Assembly: GCA_002343825.1 (NCBI GenBank)
Contig: DDSL01000087.1
Location: 1-36,505 of the forward strand
From: Chthonomonas sp. UBA2391
GTDB taxonomy: Bacteria > Armatimonadota > Fimbriimonadia > Fimbriimonadales > Fimbriimonadaceae
Direction of reading: 5' to 3'
Length of the DNA stretch: 36,505 nucleotides
Translations under genes and position numbers: made by a program
Shown: piece by piece, positions 32,230 to 36,505 of the stretch
Numbering within the stretch: position 1 is the stretch's first letter
Layout: each line of letters starts with the position of its first letter
The notes under the pieces: generated by a model
Database searches by the model: none
Told to the model about the DNA's origin: nothing
What the model saw: the letters and a program-made list of their open reading frames with translations, nothing else

Positions 32230-32324
32230 GGGAGCGCATGGCTGCTGGTGTGGCCCCCGGTCTTCAAAACCGTGCGAGACGCCGTCAGGGGTCTGGTGGG
32301 TTCGATTCCTACACGCTCCCGCCA
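32230..32324 (+). tRNA. selC: tRNA-Sec (anticodon TCA)
   Basis: 95 bases including encoded CCA. Acceptor stem GGGAGCG / CGCTCCC, loop CTTCAAA with anticodon TCA framed by CGGT / ACCG, a long D arm (TGGCTGCTGGTGTGGCC), a long variable arm (AGAC ... GTCT) and T-arm GTGGG / CCTAC around TTCGATT, discriminator G. A TCA anticodon together with a long variable arm marks selenocysteine tRNA. No selA, selB or selD and no recognisable selenoprotein are in the window. Confidence 0.93.
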
Positions 32325-32633
32325 CGCTCTTGTCTCAAGTGGAAGAGCGATAGGGGCGCAATGGCGAGCAGCTAGATCCCGGGGCGCGGTGGGGTAGCGA
32401 TGGCGAAGCATTAGTGGAGTATTGGCGGAGTTCCCGCCTCAAAATCTCTCCCATTGCTCCCCCACTGGCCTCCTACGCTCCCCGAGATCCCTTAATCTCT
32501 CCCAATGCTCCACCATCGCTCCGCTAGTGGCGCAATTGTGGATCGGTTGGGGTGCAGTAGGGGAGCAATGGGTCGGCAACTCACCCATCTGTCCTCCAGT
32601 TGTCTATTCCACACCATTCCCCACAATTCCGCG
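32325..32633. repeat. Non-coding spacer with direct and inverted repeats
   Basis: AATCTCTCCCATTGCTCC (32443-32460) is repeated as AATCTCTCCCAATGCTCC (32494-32511), one mismatch, 51 bases apart. CCCATTGCTCCCC (32450-32462) is matched by an inverted copy GGGGAGCAATGGG (32560-32572), a perfect 13-bp arm pair. Phrases such as CTCCACCATCGCTCC recur. No gene is supported here. Confidence 0.55.
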
Positions 32634-33725
32634 CTAACCCTTTCTGCGCCGCCGCGCCAGCGCGGCGAGCCCCAGCCCCAACGCGGCCAGGGTGCCGGGC
32701 TCTGGGACGGGGGCGTAGTAGTAGCCATCGCCTGTATAAAGGTAGCCAGTAACGGGATCCATGCTTGCATATCCGATACTTCCGCCTAGCTCAGCAGGAA
32801 TTTGGTCGACGCAGTCATCCAGTCGGTACCACCTATCGCCAGAGGTGATGTGTGCTCGCACGTTTCCCGGGTCGTTGGCGGCAATCATCACTCGGCCGAA
32901 GTTGTCGATCTGAGCTTCGATGACGGAGGGCTTGTAGGGGTCGTCCTGGGCAAGCATGCGCACTTTGCCGTTCCGGTCCACGACCCGAGGTCGGGAAATG
33001 GCGTCGGTAATCAGCACGTCTCCTTGATCGTTCAGGTCGTGGGCAAAGCCAATGCCTAGGAACTTGGTGATGCCGTTCTGCACAGTATAGACCGCGTGGT
33101 CTCCCCCGATGGTGCCCTCGATGGGTAACTGGCTGGACATAAAGAGCAACATGTTTTCTTCGTTGGAGCCGATAAACTTGTTGTAGTTGAACCGGGCAAA
33201 CTGAATTCTTTCACCCGTCACTGGGTTTGCGGCGGTGCCGATGGACGCGAAGCCTGAGAGTCCGGATCCCGGTAGGGGCGAGCCATTGCCTCCGACCCAG
33301 TCGCCGCCACCCGCATAGACCTGCGCTCCCCCCGTGGTGTAGCCCAGGTAGGTCGTCATCTCGACCAATTGGTTGTTATAGATAAAGCCACTTTTCGACT
33401 TGGTGTTAAAGCCGGTTCCCGTCTGCCAGTCCAACGCGTGTACCCGTCGTCCGACCGAATAGACCTGACTGCGCTTTACTCCGAAGCGAGTGTTGATATC
33501 GAAGGAAGTCCCTCCCGCGAGCAAGTAGGTCCCGTCGTTGCCGTTGGCAAACTGCCTTTGATAGGCCACATTGCCCGCCCTTGACGAGCCCGAGTTGGCA
33601 CGCTGGAACTGCCAACCCGGAGCCTCCAGCCGCCCCATGAGCCTATATTGCGGTTTTTGTGCATAGCAGTGAACTGCCATGCACAGGATAATGATCGTAA
33701 GCCCTTGGAGTTTCATAGACTTCAT
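32634..33725 (-). CDS. Secreted PEP-CTERM protein
   Basis: 363 residues from the ATG at 33725 (MKSMKLQGLTIIILCMAV; the inner ATG at 33716 is equally possible). It has a signal peptide ending near CYAQ, and a C-terminal sorting signal PVPEPGTLAALGLGLAALARRRRKG (key part PVPEPGTLAALGLGLAAL): the PEP motif, a TM helix and an arginine tail. The body is repetitive and beta-rich with many 'YAGGG/VYTVQN/LGIG' turns, without a family I recognise. Proteins with this tail are exported through the exosortase system, often with EPS. Confidence 0.85.
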   Translation of the reverse strand: MKSMKLQGLTIIILCMAVHCYAQKPQYRLMGRLEAPGWQFQRANSGSSRAGNVAYQRQFANGNDGTYLLAGGTSFDINTRFGVKRSQVYSVGRRVHALDWQTGTGFNTKSKSGFIYNNQLVEMTTYLGYTTGGAQVYAGGGDWVGGNGSPLPGSGLSGFASIGTAANPVTGERIQFARFNYNKFIGSNEENMLLFMSSQLPIEGTIGGDHAVYTVQNGITKFLGIGFAHDLNDQGDVLITDAISRPRVVDRNGKVRMLAQDDPYKPSVIEAQIDNFGRVMIAANDPGNVRAHITSGDRWYRLDDCVDQIPAELGGSIGYASMDPVTGYLYTGDGYYYAPVPEPGTLAALGLGLAALARRRRKG

Positions 33726-33805
33726 GATACAACAAGGTTGGGAGAACCAACCTCGCAATTTTTGCGGGTTCGTCTCCCGGAGAACAAAATGAACCTACTG
33801 ATGAA

Positions 33806-36421
33806 ATGTCTTGTGGGGGGGTGCTGACTGTCGCATTCGGCATCAGCCCCGCTCAACTCAAGAGCTCGGACCTCAAGAACCACATTCTGGAGACCGACGT
33901 CATTGGCCCGAACGGCTTGCCTTTGCGGACTGCGCTGGAGGCCGACGACTACTTCGCCCGAGAGCGGAGCGATTTCGTCCCGGACCAAACGACCGTCGAT
34001 CAACTGAAGATCAAAGGGGCCACGCTTACCAATGGGAAGCCGAAGACCCGGATCATCGCCGGAATCCCCGCCCCCCAGCTCTTTTGGGGCACGGTCAACG
34101 ACGCCTTTTCGGACAAGAACCTACCAACCAATGACCCCTGGCACACCGCACTCGTCCAGAGCGAAGCGGCCAGCGGAAAGCAGATCTACTGGATCGACCT
34201 CGACCACTTCGCCACTCGACAACCCCTGACCGGGCTACCGAACCTCTACAACGGGGCCACGATCTGGGAACACCCCAAGAACTCGCTGTTTACGCAAGAC
34301 TTAGTTGGATCAACTGATCCTGCAGCGATCCAACGAGGGCGGCAGAGTGTGTGGTTCTGGCGATTCCAACGAAACTTGGCGACCCCGCTAAACGATTTGA
34401 GCCAGTTTGACGCTGACAAGAATCCCCATCCCAACCTCGTCAACGCCTTCTCATTCGGCAACACCTCCATCTACAACCTCCCGACGATCACGATGAACGG
34501 CCTGCCGATGCGCATGGCCGAACTGGGAGATATCGCCCGAACCGGCGCCAACATGAGCGCTGCACCGATCCACAGTAGCTGGGCGCGGACAAGAACCTGG
34601 TTCCGACCCAATGGCACCCCTGGTGCGGCCTCGCAGACCAAGTTTGGTCTGAATGCTTCGGACCCGATGGGCACGGGCGAACTGATTCCCACCAGCCTGG
34701 TGAACTCACTCTCGTTCTTCCCCGACATGCTGGCGCAGGTCTTTGCTCGGAATGACTATCAACCGGTGACTACGTTTGTCTCTGAGCTTGATGGGGTCTA
34801 CATCTACAACAATAACCAAGCGCTCGCACTGGGTTACAACATCACTCTGCAATCGAACCCTTGGGCGCCACTCAATGGCAACATGGCGGGAGAGGAAGTG
34901 ACGAACATGGCTCAGCGCCAGCGCTATAAACTGCTTAACAGCCCACAGTTCCTCACCCAAGAGGGAACGTTCATCCTCCGCACCGCTGGACCCACCGAAG
35001 AATGGAACAAGATGATCTTCTTCATCCCTCATTCGCAAGAAGCGGGCGAGGAAACGGCCATCGCCGGGGAGAATACCGGGGCACCTATTGGGCCTCGGCT
35101 AGAGATCAGTTGCCCTCGATACCAGAGCGATACGGCAATCTTTGAGTCGCCGATCAGCATCGATGGTACTCCCGCCGGTACCGACGACTTCGACTCGGTA
35201 GAGGTCACGAACGTCATCTTCAGCAACGGCGTGGGCTCCGGGCTCCGGATTGAGGATCAGTCCAACGTGACGGTCAAGAACAATGTCTTCCGAAACTTTG
35301 GAAACACGAACTTGACGCTGATCAACGGGTCGAACTGGACGGTCGGAGGGGTTGATTCCCAGGCCCAAGGTGCCAACATGTCGAATGTTTTCCGAGGCGG
35401 ATATAAGGGGATGGTCAACATCATGCCCTCGAAATGGTCAAACAGTAACAAGTCGCTCGACCGGACAGACTTTGACCAAGGGAAGGCTCATCCACTGCCG
35501 CAAGATCTGCCTCTGGACTTTGTCAATCTAACTGGATCGAATCTCCAGATTCGGTACAACACGTTTGAGGATACGGGAACGGTTTTCCCTGAGGTCGCGG
35601 CCCTGCAGAACAATGGTTATGGCGTGGGCAACCAGATCACCCATAATCATTTCAACCGTACCGCTGGTGCGGCTATCTTCTGGGGAGGTTTGAACAACAC
35701 GATCTCTGATAATCACTTCACGGATTGTGTTCTTCACCAGTCGGACGCGGGTGCTGTGTACTTCTCACGCACTTGGTCTCAGATTGGTAACAAGATCAAC
35801 AATAACTACTTCACCAACATTTATCAGCGAACCCGCTGGGCAGGAACCAAGCCGGCGCTGACTGACTATGTCAACGCCGTAATGCTTGACGACTGGAGTT
35901 TCGGCTTCATCGTCACCGCGAACACGATCACGGCCACGACCCCGGAGCCATGGCACTGGAAGAAAGGCGTCAAGCTAAATGGAGGAGCTTGGTGTGCCTT
36001 TAATCACGGTGGCATGACGAACTACGACCTCGCGGATCGGTATCAAGTTGCCGGAGAAACGTGGTCGACTTGGAGCGATAACGACGAGAAACAACTCTTC
36101 CGACATTACCGCGAGTTCGGAGCAGTCTTGCAGCGCTCTGGCGTCCTCGACACGAATGGCCAGTTCAATGGTGCTTGGACGACATTGTTCAATGAGATCG
36201 GCAATGCGGCAACTCTGGCTGGAGGCTCGGGAGCTTTCACCGGCCAGGAGATGCGACAGTGGTACGAGAACTTCTTCGCACAGGTCGGGGTCGCAAACTG
36301 GAGCAATAGCACGATGCCGTTCTCGATCGTCAGTGGGACGACCAACGGCAGCATGATTCTCCGCACGAACCCCACGACCAACAAAAAGGAGTACCTCACA
36401 ATCAAGGTCGCTAGACAATAA
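33806..36421 (+). CDS. Large secreted-type right-handed beta-helix protein, signal peptide disrupted at a poly-G tract
   Basis: 871 residues in the open frame. Residues about 475-690 show repeated short strands of beta-helix type: SVEVTNVIFSNGVGSGLRIE, NVTVKNNVFRNFGNTNLTLI, NLQIRYNTFEDTG, NQITHNHFNRT, NTISDNHFTD. The N-terminal part (about 25-460) is unrecognised. The frame's first ATG (33806) has no good ribosome-binding site. A better start is the ATG at 33789, with GGAG 7 bases before it; that frame reads MNLLMKCLVGG and then hits a stop after a run of seven G. With eight G it would read straight into VLTVAFGISPAQ, a normal signal peptide. Confidence 0.75.
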   Translation: MSCGGVLTVAFGISPAQLKSSDLKNHILETDVIGPNGLPLRTALEADDYFARERSDFVPDQTTVDQLKIKGATLTNGKPKTRIIAGIPAPQLFWGTVNDAFSDKNLPTNDPWHTALVQSEAASGKQIYWIDLDHFATRQPLTGLPNLYNGATIWEHPKNSLFTQDLVGSTDPAAIQRGRQSVWFWRFQRNLATPLNDLSQFDADKNPHPNLVNAFSFGNTSIYNLPTITMNGLPMRMAELGDIARTGANMSAAPIHSSWARTRTWFRPNGTPGAASQTKFGLNASDPMGTGELIPTSLVNSLSFFPDMLAQVFARNDYQPVTTFVSELDGVYIYNNNQALALGYNITLQSNPWAPLNGNMAGEEVTNMAQRQRYKLLNSPQFLTQEGTFILRTAGPTEEWNKMIFFIPHSQEAGEETAIAGENTGAPIGPRLEISCPRYQSDTAIFESPISIDGTPAGTDDFDSVEVTNVIFSNGVGSGLRIEDQSNVTVKNNVFRNFGNTNLTLINGSNWTVGGVDSQAQGANMSNVFRGGYKGMVNIMPSKWSNSNKSLDRTDFDQGKAHPLPQDLPLDFVNLTGSNLQIRYNTFEDTGTVFPEVAALQNNGYGVGNQITHNHFNRTAGAAIFWGGLNNTISDNHFTDCVLHQSDAGAVYFSRTWSQIGNKINNNYFTNIYQRTRWAGTKPALTDYVNAVMLDDWSFGFIVTANTITATTPEPWHWKKGVKLNGGAWCAFNHGGMTNYDLADRYQVAGETWSTWSDNDEKQLFRHYREFGAVLQRSGVLDTNGQFNGAWTTLFNEIGNAATLAGGSGAFTGQEMRQWYENFFAQVGVANWSNSTMPFSIVSGTTNGSMILRTNPTTNKKEYLTIKVARQ
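33815..33821 (+). repeat. Poly-G(7) tract inside the signal-peptide region of the beta-helix gene
   Basis: Seven G in a row. One extra G would join the start at 33789 to the long frame and give a full signal peptide. The tract could be a slippage-prone switch or a one-base sequencing error. Confidence 0.6.
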
Positions 36422-36441
36422 TCCCTGAAGTGCGGTCCGGA

Positions 36442-36464
36442 GCCGAGTCGGGACGCGACTCGGC
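36442..36464 (+). terminator. Hairpin after the beta-helix gene
   Basis: 9-bp perfect stem GCCGAGTCG / CGACTCGGC with loop GGACG, 20 bases after the stop codon. No T-run follows. The rest to 36505 is GC-rich and has no gene. Confidence 0.5.
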
Positions 36465-36505
36465 CCCCGGGCCGGGCGGGGCAACGACTCCGAGCCTTCT
36501 CGCCG

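Noticed and set aside
31257..32375. Plus-strand frame of 372 codons opposite the PhyH-like gene, running into tRNA-Sec
   Set aside because: Arginine/proline-rich shadow of a G+C-rich gene; it also overlaps the tRNA.
33789..33827. Selenocysteine reading of the UGA at 33825 in the beta-helix leader, given that tRNA-Sec is present
   Set aside because: Read-through of that UGA stays in the wrong frame for the long protein; a one-base change in the G tract explains it better.
1..36505. CRISPR array
   Set aside because: No regularly spaced repeats of about 28-37 bp with unique spacers were seen; the TTGAGAGACC repeats are too short and irregular.

Overview
The window joins an integrated mobile island (about 1-23,820) to ordinary chromosome (about 23,820-36,505). 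The chromosome part carries fabZ-lpxA-lpxB (lipid A, so a diderm with LPS), a PEP-CTERM protein, a two-domain xylan-degrading enzyme, a large beta-helix protein and a selenocysteine tRNA. This mix would fit an Armatimonadota (Fimbriimonas-like) bacterium, but that assignment is a guess from gene content and no marker here proves it.

Island, left part (1-7,050). A minus-strand operon runs HTH regulator > Mrr-like nuclease > two overlapping replication-type ORFs. Next come a small protein overlapping a large serine recombinase, several small unknown proteins, a ParB-like protein, an ArdC-type antirestriction protein and a DprA/SLOG-like protein. This is integrated plasmid or ICE gene content.

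Island, defence core (7,189-16,847). One tightly coupled operon, mostly with 4-bp start/stop overlaps, reads hsdR, hsdM, DUF91/DUF5655 nuclease-like, RhuM-like, Abi-C-domain protein, hsdS, two-TM membrane protein, TIR-like protein. It is a type I restriction-modification system with three accessory genes between hsdM and hsdS and a membrane/TIR pair at its end. The pair resembles a two-gene signalling defence module in the manner of Thoeris and is the best candidate for something undescribed.

Island, right part (17,001-23,819). A zinc-finger plus four-TM membrane pair is followed by an excisionase-like HTH protein and a small plasmid-type protein. Then comes a three-gene ABC-3C conflict system (REase-like protein, middle component, DUF2326-type ABC ATPase) with a structured leader holding two mini-ORFs. 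A tyrosine integrase ends the island at the 3' end of tRNA-Arg(CCT), where a cluster of TTGAGAGACC repeats looks like integrase arm sites. The left end of the island is not recognisable and probably lies outside the window.

Chromosome (23,820-36,505). It carries a GH10-GH62 xylanase/arabinofuranosidase and a SmtB/ArsR repressor co-transcribed with a 47-residue, 16-cysteine metallothionein-like protein. tatD follows, with an in-frame palindromic insert, divergent from serS. The minus-strand lipid A cluster phyH-like / fabZ / lpxA / lpxB, tRNA-Sec, a repeat-rich spacer and a PEP-CTERM protein follow. The last gene is a beta-helix protein whose signal peptide is interrupted at a poly-G tract. 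SerS and tRNA-Sec are functionally linked, because SerRS charges tRNA-Sec with serine before conversion to selenocysteine.
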